A DNA stretch of 64,000 bases, taken from NCBI GenBank assembly GCA_004020645.1, contig SAQL01000026.1, positions 1-64,000 of the forward strand. The letters are read 5' to 3'. Position 1 is the stretch's first letter. Each line of letters starts with the position of its first letter. Of this stretch, positions 34,695 through 43,619 are shown in pieces. Origin of the DNA: Mesorhizobium sp. (GTDB lineage: Bacteria > Pseudomonadota > Alphaproteobacteria > Rhizobiales > Rhizobiaceae). Under the pieces are notes generated by a model. That model did no database searches, had not been told where the DNA came from, and saw nothing but the letters and a program-made list of their open reading frames with translations. Position numbers and translations under genes: made by a program.

Positions 34695-36865
34695 GAGCGC
34701 ACCACCAGAGGCACCAGACCTTCATGGCGATGGTCGAGATAGCACACAACGCGATCGCCAATGCGCTCGAAGATGAGATCGACTTTCGCCTCGCCGATGG
34801 CCAGATGGCGGATAACAATGTTGTCGATACCGATCGGCAGTCGCGGGCGTTCCACCGTGATCTCGCGCTTCCAGCCGTCGACCCGGATGCCCAGGCAGGC
34901 CTGCAGCATCATGAACGCGGAGCCTGCCGACCATGCCTGCGGCAGACATGCGACCGGGTAGGCCACCGGTGAATCGCTGGCCGCGCGCGTAAAGCCGCAG
35001 AACAGCTCCGGCAGGCGCATGTTGAAACGGACCGCCGCCTCGAACATACCGCTCATCAGCTTCACGACGCTGTCGCGCTCGTGATAGCGGGCGAGCCCGG
35101 AGGCGCAGAGTGCAGTGTCGTGCGGCCAGATCGACCCATTATGATAGGACATCGGGTTAAATGGGACCTCGTCGTCGGCCAATGTGCGAACGCCCCAACC
35201 GCTATGGAGATGACCAGAGAGCAGCTGGGTGGCAAGTGCCTGCGCCCGTTCCGCTGAAGGCAGCCCGACATAGAGCAGGTGACCGGCATTGGACGCGCGA
35301 ACCGCGCATTGCTTGCCTTCTCCGTCGATTGCCAAAGCATAGAAATCTCGGTCCGGCATCCAGAAATGCGTCTCCACCGCCTCACGGAGCCTCTCTGCCA
35401 AGGCGCCCCAGTGCGCCGCCTTTGCATCGTCGCCGCGTCTGGCGGCCAGGGCGGCCATCCCTTGATATGCGGCGAAGGCATAACCTTGCACCTCGACCAA
35501 TGCGATCGGCCCTTTGGGGATCGTGCCGTCGGCATGGAAGATGGCATCAGAACTGTCCTTCCAGCCTTGATTGAACAGACCCGTTTCGGCCGCCCTGTTG
35601 TAGGTTACAAAGCCTTGCCCGTTGCGGGCTCCGACCTCTTCCATCCACGCAGTAGCAGCGCCCAGCGAATTCCACATGCGATCGACGAATGCCTCGTCTC
35701 CGGTGCGATCGGCGTAGGACGAAGCCAGATAGACATAGAGTGGCGTGGTGTCGACGCCGCCATAGTAGCGGCCGAACGGCAGCTCGCGCAGCACGGCCAT
35801 TTCGCCCTTGCGGGTTTCATGCATGATTTTGCCAGGTTCGGCATCGTCGAACACAGAGGTCTCGGTCGACTGATAGTGGGCAAGGAAGGCCAGCACCCCA
35901 CGAGCAAGGTCCGGATTGAGCCAGAGCATCTGCAAGGCGGAAATGACGCCATCGCGGCCGAAAGCCGTCGAAAACCAGGGGATGCCGGCATACGGGTATG
36001 GCCCGGTCTGCAGATCGGTCGTCAGCAGCGCGATGTCGGCGCGCGTGCGTGTCAGCCAATCGTTGAACACGCGGCCGGAGCTGAAGACGGTGGCGCCCTG
36101 CCGGCGCTTTGAGCGCATGGCGAAGCGGGCTCGCGCGGCGGCCGCGCGAAAGCGGTCGCTGGAGGGGGTCTCTTCGCTGTGTCCGACCTCCAGGTACAAT
36201 GCCCTGCTGTCACGCCTTGCCACGAGAATGAGGAAATCGGCGTGATTGGGGTGCACCTGATCGGGCTTCATCGAGAACGCGATGACCGATTGACGAGCCA
36301 CATTGTCGAGGCCTTCATATCGGAACGTTACGCTCGCCTCGCCGACCAGCGCGTCGTGCGCACGACCGCGGCGGCTACGCGTAGTGCCGCGCACCTCGAA
36401 CATGTCACGGAAATCGGCGTCGAAGTCGAGCCGGACCGGCAGAACCACCTCGCGCGCGGAGTAGTTGGTGAACGTGATGCGTTCGAACATGCGGTCCTGC
36501 CAGATGAACCGCGTCCGATCGATATGGACGACGCTCGGCAACGCTTCGCTGCCGTCCGGCCCGATAGTGGCTAGATTGGTGAGATTGGCGGTGAACAGGA
36601 TGTTGTCCTGCGACAGCGAGGCGCCGAGCAGCGACGGCATCCGGCCGCCGATGAACAGACGGAAGCGTGACAGGACACGCGTGTCGTCGCGGAAAAGCCC
36701 GTCGCCGGTGCCGCGTATGTCGCCGTAGCTGTCTGCGACGACGAAACAATCCTCGTGTTTCAACGCAAATTGCCGATGCGGCTCGCGCGGCGCCGTTTCG
36801 TCGATTGCCGGCAGCGCCACGGCTGGATCAATCTTGCGGTCTTCAAGTTGAGTGGTCATGGTCAT
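34691..36865 (-). CDS. Amylo-alpha-1,6-glucosidase / glycogen-debranching-type protein
   Basis: Contains the N-terminal glycogen-debranching domain (residues about 30-230; LKHEDCFVVADSYGDI, GTGDGLFRDDTRVLSRF) and a C-terminal (alpha/alpha)6 glucosidase domain with PWFSTAFGRDGVISALQ and NGSIWPHDTALCASGL, where the acids FGRD and HD are likely catalytic. About 724 residues. ATG at 36865 or 36859; both follow GGAGGGG-like purines. In rhizobia such genes often sit beside a glycosyltransferase as here and are stress-induced. True substrate (glycogen, trehalose-type or other glucan) is not shown. Confidence 0.82.
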   Translation of the reverse strand: MTMTTQLEDRKIDPAVALPAIDETAPREPHRQFALKHEDCFVVADSYGDIRGTGDGLFRDDTRVLSRFRLFIGGRMPSLLGASLSQDNILFTANLTNLATIGPDGSEALPSVVHIDRTRFIWQDRMFERITFTNYSAREVVLPVRLDFDADFRDMFEVRGTTRSRRGRAHDALVGEASVTFRYEGLDNVARQSVIAFSMKPDQVHPNHADFLILVARRDSRALYLEVGHSEETPSSDRFRAAAARARFAMRSKRRQGATVFSSGRVFNDWLTRTRADIALLTTDLQTGPYPYAGIPWFSTAFGRDGVISALQMLWLNPDLARGVLAFLAHYQSTETSVFDDAEPGKIMHETRKGEMAVLRELPFGRYYGGVDTTPLYVYLASSYADRTGDEAFVDRMWNSLGAATAWMEEVGARNGQGFVTYNRAAETGLFNQGWKDSSDAIFHADGTIPKGPIALVEVQGYAFAAYQGMAALAARRGDDAKAAHWGALAERLREAVETHFWMPDRDFYALAIDGEGKQCAVRASNAGHLLYVGLPSAERAQALATQLLSGHLHSGWGVRTLADDEVPFNPMSYHNGSIWPHDTALCASGLARYHERDSVVKLMSGMFEAAVRFNMRLPELFCGFTRAASDSPVAYPVACLPQAWSAGSAFMMLQACLGIRVDGWKREITVERPRLPIGIDNIVIRHLAIGEAKVDLIFERIGDRVVCYLDHRHEGLVPLVVRS

Positions 36866-36942
36866 GGTCAACCCCTCCCGTTCAGAAGCGACCAAGGCGG
36901 CTCAGGCGCTGATCCGGGCAGCCGAGCCGTCGCCTTGCTCGG

Positions 36943-38037
36943 TCAGGTAGACATAGTCATCATTGCGGCATTTTTAGCGCGCTCGTTTTGAGAACCAAGT
37001 GCTTTCGTTATGTCGTCCGAGAGCGAGCCATAGATCGCCACGTAGTCGCGGCACATGCGCTCGACTGTGAATCGCTCTTCAAAAGTCCGTCGCACCTGTG
37101 CACGATCGAGGCCGTTTATCCGCCGTACCGCGTCCACAGCTCCGTCAAGCGTGTCGACGATCAGCCCCGACACACCATCGTCGATGACCTCCGGAACGGC
37201 GCCGCGCCTGAACGCAATCACAGGCGTGCCACAGGCCATCGCCTCGATGGTTACGAGTCCGAAAGGTTCCGGCCAGTCGATAGGGAACAGAAGCGCTGTC
37301 GCATTACCCAAAAAGTCTGCTTTTTGCCGTTCGTCGATCTCGCCGATGAATTCCACGTTCGAATTTCGAAGCAATTGGGGTTCAACCCTCTCTTTCCAAT
37401 ATGATTGGTCTACCCTATCGATCTTGGCGGCGATCTTGAGCGGCATTCCGGTACGGGCGGCGATTTCGATGGCCGTTTCCGGGCCCTTTTCCGGTGAGAT
37501 GCGGCCAAGGAATGCGAGATAGCCCGAGGCTTTCGGGCGAAAAGGAAGAAGATCGCGAGGCAGCCCGTGGTAAACCGTGCCCGCCCAATTGACCGGCGGC
37601 ATGGGCCAGCGTTGGTCATTGGAAATCGAGACCAGCGGAATGTCATCGAACATCGCATAAAGCTGCGCCAGATCCGGGAGGTCGAGCCGTCCATGAAGTG
37701 TCGTAACGGTTCGCTGGGCAAAGTCCCGGACTACGGGGAAGTGGAGAATATCGACGTGAAAATGCAGCACGTCGAATTCATCGGCCCGCCTGCGCACCTT
37801 TTCAAGCATCGTCACATGGTGGGGAATATCGTGCCGAACCCTGGGATTCAGGCGCAATGCAATATCGCAACACGGTACCAATTCGGCCGAGGTGCGTGAA
37901 TCACCGCTGGCGAACAAGGTCACATCGTGCCCCTGTCGGACAAGCTCCTCAGTCAGATATGAAACTATTCGCTCGGTCCCGCCATAGGTCCGCGGTGGCA
38001 CGGCTTCGGTAAGGGGGGCGATCTGGGCAATTTTCAT
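36943..38037 (-). CDS. Family 4 glycosyltransferase
   Basis: GT-B enzyme. N-terminal MKIAQIAPLTEAVPPRTYGG with a glycine-rich acceptor loop; C-terminal FLGRISPEKGPETAIEIA, FPIDWPEPFGLVTIEAMACG (E-x7-E motif) and GTPVIAFRRGAVPEVI. 364 residues from ATG 38037; the frame extends 12 codons further without support. It lies 78 bases upstream of the debranching-enzyme gene on the same strand, so the two form an operon driven by the leftward EcfG-like promoter at 38131-38156. Confidence 0.82.
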   Translation of the reverse strand: MKIAQIAPLTEAVPPRTYGGTERIVSYLTEELVRQGHDVTLFASGDSRTSAELVPCCDIALRLNPRVRHDIPHHVTMLEKVRRRADEFDVLHFHVDILHFPVVRDFAQRTVTTLHGRLDLPDLAQLYAMFDDIPLVSISNDQRWPMPPVNWAGTVYHGLPRDLLPFRPKASGYLAFLGRISPEKGPETAIEIAARTGMPLKIAAKIDRVDQSYWKERVEPQLLRNSNVEFIGEIDERQKADFLGNATALLFPIDWPEPFGLVTIEAMACGTPVIAFRRGAVPEVIDDGVSGLIVDTLDGAVDAVRRINGLDRAQVRRTFEERFTVERMCRDYVAIYGSLSDDITKALGSQNERAKNAAMMTMST

Positions 38038-38130
38038 CTGCAACACGTCTCGAAAGCGAAGGTCATTCTTCAAAAAGCTCCGACGGCAATCCCCTTCCTT
38101 GCGTTCATTGCGGTGCGGTCCTTTTGGGCC

Positions 38131-38186
38131 AACTCTCGAAGCGCCGATATGTTCCCGGCGGGAACAATCGCCGCGTCAGGGGAGTT
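38131..38186. promoter_or_regulatory. Back-to-back EcfG-like stress promoters
   Basis: GTTCCC-GGC-GGGAAC (38151-38165) provides a GGAAC -35 on each strand. Rightward, GGAAC-N17-AGTT (38161-38186) leads to the small protein at 38216; leftward, GGAAC-N16-AGTT (38155 down to 38131) leads to the glycosyltransferase. The EcfG consensus in alphaproteobacteria is GGAAC-N16/17-CGTT; one -10 base differs in each. Inferred general-stress control of both transcripts. Confidence 0.55.
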
Positions 38187-38215
38187 CAAGTGAATGGACC
38201 AAAAGGAGAACTAGG

Positions 38216-38362
38216 ATGGCTACGAAGCTTCAGGACACAAAAGCCGTCAAGGGATCCAGCGGCGAGCATGGCGGCAACCGCGGCGGCAATCAGGACAAGA
38301 AGGACAAGCCGCAAAAGAGCAGTCAGGCTGCCGGCAAGGATCCAAACCGCGGCAAGGACTGA
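38216..38362 (+). CDS. Small hydrophilic glycine/lysine-rich protein (48 aa)
   Basis: ATG at 38216 follows AAGGAGAACTAGG, a strong ribosome binding site. The 48-residue product is highly charged and low in hydrophobic residues (SSGEHGGNRGGNQDKKDK, ending KDPNRGKD), so probably disordered. No family call is safe; it resembles small stress-regulon proteins of rhizobia. It is preceded by an EcfG-like promoter and followed 65 bases later by a second protein of the same character. Confidence 0.7.
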   Translation: MATKLQDTKAVKGSSGEHGGNRGGNQDKKDKPQKSSQAAGKDPNRGKD

Positions 38363-38427
38363 CCGACGCCCGCGCAGAGGCGGGCAATAATGGGCTGCGA
38401 TCCCCGACCACCGATAGGAGTGACCCC

Positions 38428-38628
38428 ATGACGAAGACAAAGTCGTCTACGAAAGCCGACCAGCCTGTGTCGGGAAAGAGGGCAAGCGGCAGCGACAAGG
38501 CCAAGGAACCGGCCAAGGGCGGCGCCCAAGCCAGGAACGCCCAGGAATGGGGCGGCGGATCGAAAGCGTCGAAGGGCAAGATCACCCGGGCAGACCGGGA
38601 AAACCCGAACTCGAGCCAGCGCAGCTAA
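38428..38628 (+). CDS. Small hydrophilic lysine/serine-rich protein (66 aa)
   Basis: ATG at 38428 is preceded by TAGGAGTGACCCC. The product is basic and low-complexity (MTKTKSSTKADQPVSGK... EWGGGSKASKGKITRADREN), probably disordered, without recognisable domain. It likely shares the stress promoter of its neighbour. Not paralogous at sequence level, but similar in composition. Confidence 0.7.
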   Translation: MTKTKSSTKADQPVSGKRASGSDKAKEPAKGGAQARNAQEWGGGSKASKGKITRADRENPNSSQRS

Positions 38629-38724
38629 GCTTTTCGCGAAGTTAGACGCTTCTGAAAAATTGCAGCCTTGACGCGATGTGCATTAGGTCGTTTGTTGCGG
38701 ACGGGAGAGCCACGGGAGGAAACC

Positions 38725-38808
38725 ATGGAAGTCACCCTGGGGGCGGATAGCCTCGCAGCGCGGTTCCACGTTTTCACGCCGATGACGGGCGAAGGCTCCC
38801 GCGCATGA
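38725..38808 (+). CDS. Possible 27-residue leader ORF coupled to livG
   Basis: ATG 38725 has GGGAGG ending 5 bases upstream, the best ribosome binding site near the start of this operon. The frame encodes 27 residues (starts MEVTLGADSLAARF, ends MTGEGSRA) and its TGA overlaps the livG ATG at 38805. It contains no codon run suggesting amino-acid-dependent attenuation. It may simply couple translation into livG, or be the remnant of an older gene. Confidence 0.45.
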   Translation: MEVTLGADSLAARFHVFTPMTGEGSRA

Positions 38809-39560
38809 GTTCCGGAGCGATCCTCGAAGCAGCGGGATTGACTAAGGAATTTGGCGGTTTCGTCGCTGTCAACAATGTCAACCTGACGGTGGAGCGAGGA
38901 TCGATCCACGCGCTGATCGGCCCCAACGGCGCAGGCAAGACAACCCTTTTCAACCTACTGACCAAATTCCTCCAGCCAACGCGCGGCGCGATCCGCTACC
39001 AAGGCCGCGACATCACCAGGATGCAGCCGGCCGACATCGCGCGACTGGGCCTTGTGCGCTCCTTCCAGATATCGGCGGTGTTTCCGCACATGACGGCACT
39101 CGAGAATGTCCGCATCGCGCTACAGCGCCGGCGCGGCGACAGTTTCGATTTCTGGCGCTCCGAGAAAGTGCTCTCCAAGCTCAATAGCGAGGGTGCGGCT
39201 CTTCTCGCCGATGTCGGCTTGACCGAGTTTTCAGATATTCGCGCCAGCGATCTGTCCTACGGCCGCAAACGCGCGCTTGAGATCGCGACGACGCTGGCGC
39301 TGAACCCTGAAATGCTGCTCCTCGATGAGCCTATGGCCGGCATGGCGCAAGAAGACATCGAGCGGATCTCGGCGCTGATCCGGCGCATCTCAAAGAACCG
39401 CACCATTTTGATGGTTGAGCACAATCTTTCGGTTGTAGCCTCGCTGTCGAACCGCATCACCGTGCTCGCGCGCGGCAAAGTCCTCGCCGAAGGCGATTAT
39501 GCTGCGGTTTCCAAGGATCCGCACGTTATCGAAGCCTATATCGGGGCCGGACATGGTTGA
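38805..39560 (+). CDS. livG: Liv-type ABC importer ATPase LivG
   Basis: First ATPase of a five-gene importer for amino acids or related carboxylates. Walker A GPNGAGKTTLFNLL (about residue 38), signature DLSYGRKRALEIAT, Walker B MLLLDEPMAGMAQ, switch LMVEHNLSVVA. 251 residues, usual. ATG 38805 overlaps the stop of the 27-codon frame ahead. It ends overlapping livF by 8 bases. Confidence 0.88.
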   Translation: MSSGAILEAAGLTKEFGGFVAVNNVNLTVERGSIHALIGPNGAGKTTLFNLLTKFLQPTRGAIRYQGRDITRMQPADIARLGLVRSFQISAVFPHMTALENVRIALQRRRGDSFDFWRSEKVLSKLNSEGAALLADVGLTEFSDIRASDLSYGRKRALEIATTLALNPEMLLLDEPMAGMAQEDIERISALIRRISKNRTILMVEHNLSVVASLSNRITVLARGKVLAEGDYAAVSKDPHVIEAYIGAGHG

Positions 39561-40299
39561 AGCTGAACTGACGAGCAGGCCGGCTGTTGCCTCCTCGGCG
39601 AGACCCCTCCTCCGCGTCGATGGCCTGCAGGGCTGGTACGGCGAGAGCCATGTGCTTCACGGTGTGAGTTTCGAGGTTGGCGAAGGCGAAGTGGTGACGC
39701 TGCTCGGCCGCAACGGCGCCGGCAAGACGACGACGCTGAAGGCCGTCATGGGCATCCTTTCCAGGCGCTCGGGCTCGGTCACCTATGACGGCCGGGAGAC
39801 GATCAAGCTGCCGTCGCGGTTGATCGCACAGATGGGCATCGCCTACTGCCCAGAGGAGCGGGCGATCTTTTCCAGCCTCTCGGTCGAGGAGAATTTGATG
39901 CTGCCGCCGCAGGTGCGCCCCGGTGGGCTCACCGTCGAGCAGATTTTCGAGCTTTTCCCGAACCTGAAGGAGCGGCTTTCGAGCCAAGGCACCAAGCTAT
40001 CGGGCGGCGAACAGCAGATGCTTGCCATCGGCCGGATCTTGCGGACCGGCGCGAAGCTCTTGCTGCTCGACGAGCCGACCGAAGGGCTTGCTCCCGTCAT
40101 CGTGCAGCAGATCGGCCGCACCATTGCCCGGCTCAAGGAGGAGGGATTCACGATCGTGCTCGTCGAACAGAATTTTCATTTCGCCGCGTTGGTCGCGGAC
40201 CGGCACTACGTGGTGGAACAGGGGCGCGTGATCGACACGATCCCCAACGACGAACTCGACGCCAATATCGACAAACTGCACGCCTATCTCGGTGTCTGA
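39553..40299 (+). CDS. livF: Liv-type ABC importer ATPase LivF
   Basis: Second ATPase. Walker A GRNGAGKTTTLKAVMG (about residue 50), signature LSGGEQQMLAIGRIL, Walker B LLLLDEPTEGLAPV, switch LVEQNFHFA. ATG at 39553 lies inside the livG end, which couples translation; the frame extends to 39499 but inside livG coding sequence. 248 residues, slightly long at the N-terminus. Confidence 0.88.
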   Translation: MVEAELTSRPAVASSARPLLRVDGLQGWYGESHVLHGVSFEVGEGEVVTLLGRNGAGKTTTLKAVMGILSRRSGSVTYDGRETIKLPSRLIAQMGIAYCPEERAIFSSLSVEENLMLPPQVRPGGLTVEQIFELFPNLKERLSSQGTKLSGGEQQMLAIGRILRTGAKLLLLDEPTEGLAPVIVQQIGRTIARLKEEGFTIVLVEQNFHFAALVADRHYVVEQGRVIDTIPNDELDANIDKLHAYLGV

Positions 40300-40345
40300 G
40301 GCAATTATCAATGGCGCATTGCGCCGCAATCGGAGGAGAGTAGCG

Positions 40346-41542
40346 ATGAAAAAAATGGGGTTTATTCTGGCTTCGCTGACGAGCCTGCTGATGGCCGGTG
40401 CGGCCCACGCCACGGATGTCAAGATCGGCGTTCTGAATGACCGTTCCGGCATCTATGCAGACATCGCCGGTGAAGGCTCGGTCATCGCGGCCCAGATGGC
40501 GGCGGAAGACTTTAAGGCGGCGGACAAGGGCATCAACGTGTCGATCGTCTCCGCCGACCACCAGAACAAGCCCGACGTCGGCTCGAATATCGCGCGCCAG
40601 TGGTACGACACCGAAAATGTCGATGTAATCGCCGACGTGCCAACCTCGTCAGTGGCGCTCGCCGTCAACGAGATCACCAAGGAGAAGAACAAGATCTTCC
40701 TCGCCTCGGGTCCGGCTTCGTCCGACCTCACCGGCAAAGCCTGTTCGCCCAACACCGTCCACTGGACCTACGACACCTGGGCGCTTGCCAACGGCACGGG
40801 TTCGGCCATGGTCGCGCAGGGCGGCGATAGCTGGTTCTTCGTCACAGCGGACTACGCTTTCGGCCACGCGCTCGAGCGCGATACGTCGGCAGTCGTCGAA
40901 GCATCGGGCGGCAAGGTTCTCGGCGCCGTCCGTCATCCTTTCCCCGGCCAGGATTTCTCGTCCTTCCTGCTGCAGGCGCAAGGGTCGGGTGCCAAGGTCG
41001 TCGGCCTCGCCAATGCCGGCGGCGACACGATCAACGCGGTCAAGCAGGCGTCGGAATTCGGCATCACGCAGGGTGGCCAGGCGCTCGCCGCCCTGCTGAT
41101 GTTCATCAATGACGTGCATGCGCTTGGCCTCGACGTGGCGCAGGGCCTGGTGCTCACCGGCGCGTTCTACTGGGACAAGAACGATCAAACGCGTGAATTC
41201 TCTGCCCGGTTCCAGGAGCGGAATGCCGGACAAAAGCCTTCGATGATCGAGGCCGGAGTCTACGCTTCGGTCCTGCATTACCTTAAAGCCGTCGAGGCCG
41301 TTGGTGACAAGGATGCGGCCAAGGTGATGGCCAAGATGAAGGAAATGCCGACCGAGGATCCGCTGTTCGGCAAGGGCACGATCCGCGCGGACGGGCGCAA
41401 GATGCACGACATGTATCTGTTCCGCGTCAAGAAGCCGGACCAGTCGAAGGGCCCATGGGATTATTTCGAGACGGTGGCCACCATTCCGGCCGACAAAGCG
41501 TTCCGCCCGCTCGCCGAAGGCGGCTGTCCACTCGTCAAGTAA
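40346..41542 (+). CDS. Liv-type substrate-binding protein
   Basis: Periplasmic type I binding protein (Peripla_BP_6). Signal peptide at residues 1-23 (ILASLTSLLMAGAAHA); mature start TDVKIGVLNDRSGIYADIAG. ATG 40346 follows GGAGGAGAG 5 bases upstream; 398 residues. Ligand not readable: the KIGVLNDRSGIYAD type is common among rhizobial receptors for branched-chain amino acids, amides or aromatic acids. A strong hairpin follows the stop. Confidence 0.85.
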   Translation: MKKMGFILASLTSLLMAGAAHATDVKIGVLNDRSGIYADIAGEGSVIAAQMAAEDFKAADKGINVSIVSADHQNKPDVGSNIARQWYDTENVDVIADVPTSSVALAVNEITKEKNKIFLASGPASSDLTGKACSPNTVHWTYDTWALANGTGSAMVAQGGDSWFFVTADYAFGHALERDTSAVVEASGGKVLGAVRHPFPGQDFSSFLLQAQGSGAKVVGLANAGGDTINAVKQASEFGITQGGQALAALLMFINDVHALGLDVAQGLVLTGAFYWDKNDQTREFSARFQERNAGQKPSMIEAGVYASVLHYLKAVEAVGDKDAAKVMAKMKEMPTEDPLFGKGTIRADGRKMHDMYLFRVKKPDQSKGPWDYFETVATIPADKAFRPLAEGGCPLVK

Positions 41543-41557
41543 GCGAGCCTCGCCAAC

Positions 41558-41582
41558 GACGCGCCGAGCGGCTCGGCGCGTC
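41558..41582 (+). terminator. Strong hairpin between binding-protein and livH genes
   Basis: GACGCGCCGAG-CGG-CTCGGCGCGTC is a perfect 11-bp stem with a 3-base loop, followed by CTTTCG. It lies 15 bases after the binding-protein stop and 30 before livH, so it may attenuate read-through and give more receptor than permease. Confidence 0.6.
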
Positions 41583-41611
41583 CTTTCGTCGACAAGTCAG
41601 CCGGAGCGACC

Positions 41612-42499
41612 ATGTTCGAACTGCTTGGAATTCCGCCGCAGGTCCTGTTCGGCCAATTGCTGCTCGGGCTGATCAATGGGTCATTCTATGCGGTTCTGAG
41701 CCTCGGGCTGGCGGTCATCTTCGGCCTCTTGAACATCATCAATTTCACGCATGGCGCGCAGTACATGCTGGGCGCCTTCGGCGCATGGATGCTGCTCAAC
41801 TATCTCGGCGTCGGCTACTGGTGGGCCGTGTTCATCGTGCCGCCGATCGTCGGCGTCACCGGCATCGTGCTCGAGCGCGTGCTGATCCGACGACTCTATC
41901 ACCTCGACCATCTCTACGGGCTGCTTCTCACTTTTGGCCTGGCGCTGATCATCGTCGGCTTCTTCCGCCAGTTTTTCGGCGTATCCGGCTTGCCTTACCC
42001 GCCGCCGCCGCTTCTGACCGGCGGGCATAATCTCGGCTTCATGTACCTGCCCAATTCGCGCGCCTGGGTGATCGTGGCTTCACTCATCGTGTGCCTCGCG
42101 ACCTGGTTCATCATCGAAAAGACCCGACTTGGCGCCTATTTGAGGGCAGCGACCGAGAACCCTGTCATGGTCGGCGCGTTCGGCATCAACGTGCCGCTGC
42201 TGGTCACGCTCACATATGGTTTCGGCGTCGCACTCGCGGGTTTTGCCGGCGTGCTTGCCGCGCCGATATACGCAGTCAATCCCAACATGGGGGCAGACCT
42301 GATCATTGTCGTCTTCGCCGTCGTCGTCATCGGCGGCATGGGCTCGATCCTGGGCTCGATCCTCACCGGCTTCGGGCTTGGGCTGATCGAGGGCCTGACC
42401 CGCGTGTTCTATCCGGAAGGCTCGGCCGTGGTGATCTTTGTCATCATGGCGCTCGTGCTACTCGTCAAGCCCGCCGGCCTGTTTGGGCGGAGTGTGTGA
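41612..42499 (+). CDS. livH: Liv-type permease LivH
   Basis: Inner-membrane permease, 295 residues, about eight helices (first GLINGSFYAVLSLGLAVIFG). Typical NIINFTHGAQYMLGAFGAW segment near residue 40 and GGMGSILGSILTGFGLGLIEG near the C-terminus. The stop overlaps the livM start (ATGA-type), so the two are coupled. Confidence 0.88.
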   Translation: MFELLGIPPQVLFGQLLLGLINGSFYAVLSLGLAVIFGLLNIINFTHGAQYMLGAFGAWMLLNYLGVGYWWAVFIVPPIVGVTGIVLERVLIRRLYHLDHLYGLLLTFGLALIIVGFFRQFFGVSGLPYPPPPLLTGGHNLGFMYLPNSRAWVIVASLIVCLATWFIIEKTRLGAYLRAATENPVMVGAFGINVPLLVTLTYGFGVALAGFAGVLAAPIYAVNPNMGADLIIVVFAVVVIGGMGSILGSILTGFGLGLIEGLTRVFYPEGSAVVIFVIMALVLLVKPAGLFGRSV

Positions 42500-43482
42500 T
42501 GACAACCGACACCAACCCGATCGCTATTGCGGCCATCACCTCGGTTGGCGCCGCGGGCATGCCACGTCATCACTTTGCGATCTTCGCCGCGCTCTTCGTC
42601 TTCCTGATCGCCGCGCCATTTCTGCTCTATCCGATCTTTGTCATGAAGGTGCTGTGCTTCGCGCTGTTTGCCTGCGCCTTCAACCTGTTGCTCGGCTATG
42701 GCGGGCTCTTGTCGTTCGGCCACGCTGCCTATTTCGGCATGGCGAGCTACGTCTCGGCCCATGCGGCAAAGGTGTGGGGTCTGACGCCCGAACTCGCCAT
42801 CATCGCGGGCACGCTGGTGGCAGCCGTGCTCGGTCTCGCCATTGGCTCCCTCGCCATTCGCCGCCACGGCATCTATTTCGCCATGGTGACGCTGGCTTTT
42901 GCGCAGATGATCTATTTCTTCTCGCTGCAGGCGGCGTTTACCGGTGGCGAGGACGGCATCCAGGCCGTGCCGCGCGGCCATCTGTTCGGGCTGATCGACC
43001 TGCGCTCGAGCGAAGTGCTCTATTTCTTCGTGCTCGCCATCTTCTTCGCCGGCATATTGCTGATCTACCGGATCATCCATTCGCCGTTTGGACAGGTGTT
43101 GAAGGCGATCCGCGAGAATGAGCCCCGCGCGATCTCGCTGGGCTATCGGGTCAACCGCTACAAGCTCGCCGTATTCGTGCTGTCGGCGACGCTCGCAGGC
43201 GTCGCCGGCGCAACCAAGGCAATCGTATTCCAATTGGCGTCGCTTACCGACGTCTACTGGACCATGTCCGGCGAGGTCGTGCTGATGACGCTCTTGGGCG
43301 GCATGGGCACGGTGTTCGGACCGATCGTCGGCGCGGCAGTCATCGTCACGATGCAGAATTACCTCGCGACATTTGGTGACTGGGTCACGATCGGCCAAGG
43401 CATCATCTTCGTTGTCGCGGTGCTGTTATTCCGGGAGGGCATCATTGGCGTCCTGGCAAAATGGATCCGCAAACCGCTCTGA
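42499..43482 (+). CDS. livM: Liv-type permease LivM
   Basis: Second inner-membrane permease, 327 residues. ATG at 42499 overlaps the livH stop; the frame is open upstream to 42091, but that stretch is the livH gene in another frame. Typical NLLLGYGGLLSFGHAAYFG, RHGIYFAMVTLAFAQM and LLGGMGTVFGPIVGAA segments. Completes the operon livG-livF-receptor-livH-livM, an unusual order with the ATPases first. Confidence 0.88.
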   Translation: MTTDTNPIAIAAITSVGAAGMPRHHFAIFAALFVFLIAAPFLLYPIFVMKVLCFALFACAFNLLLGYGGLLSFGHAAYFGMASYVSAHAAKVWGLTPELAIIAGTLVAAVLGLAIGSLAIRRHGIYFAMVTLAFAQMIYFFSLQAAFTGGEDGIQAVPRGHLFGLIDLRSSEVLYFFVLAIFFAGILLIYRIIHSPFGQVLKAIRENEPRAISLGYRVNRYKLAVFVLSATLAGVAGATKAIVFQLASLTDVYWTMSGEVVLMTLLGGMGTVFGPIVGAAVIVTMQNYLATFGDWVTIGQGIIFVVAVLLFREGIIGVLAKWIRKPL

Positions 43483-43619
43483 ACAGGCGATGAAACCAGC
43501 GACCGGTCGCCGGTTAGGCCATGCAGCCACTCAGCTGCCGGAGCCGTCATTTTGTGACTTGTCTTTCCCAGGCGCGTTTTGACGTCGTAATCCGCAGGCA
43601 AGCACCCTATCTACGCCGC

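Noticed and set aside
42091..42498. Upstream extension of the LivM frame
   Set aside because: It is livH read in another frame; ATG 42499 overlaps the livH stop as usual for coupled permeases.
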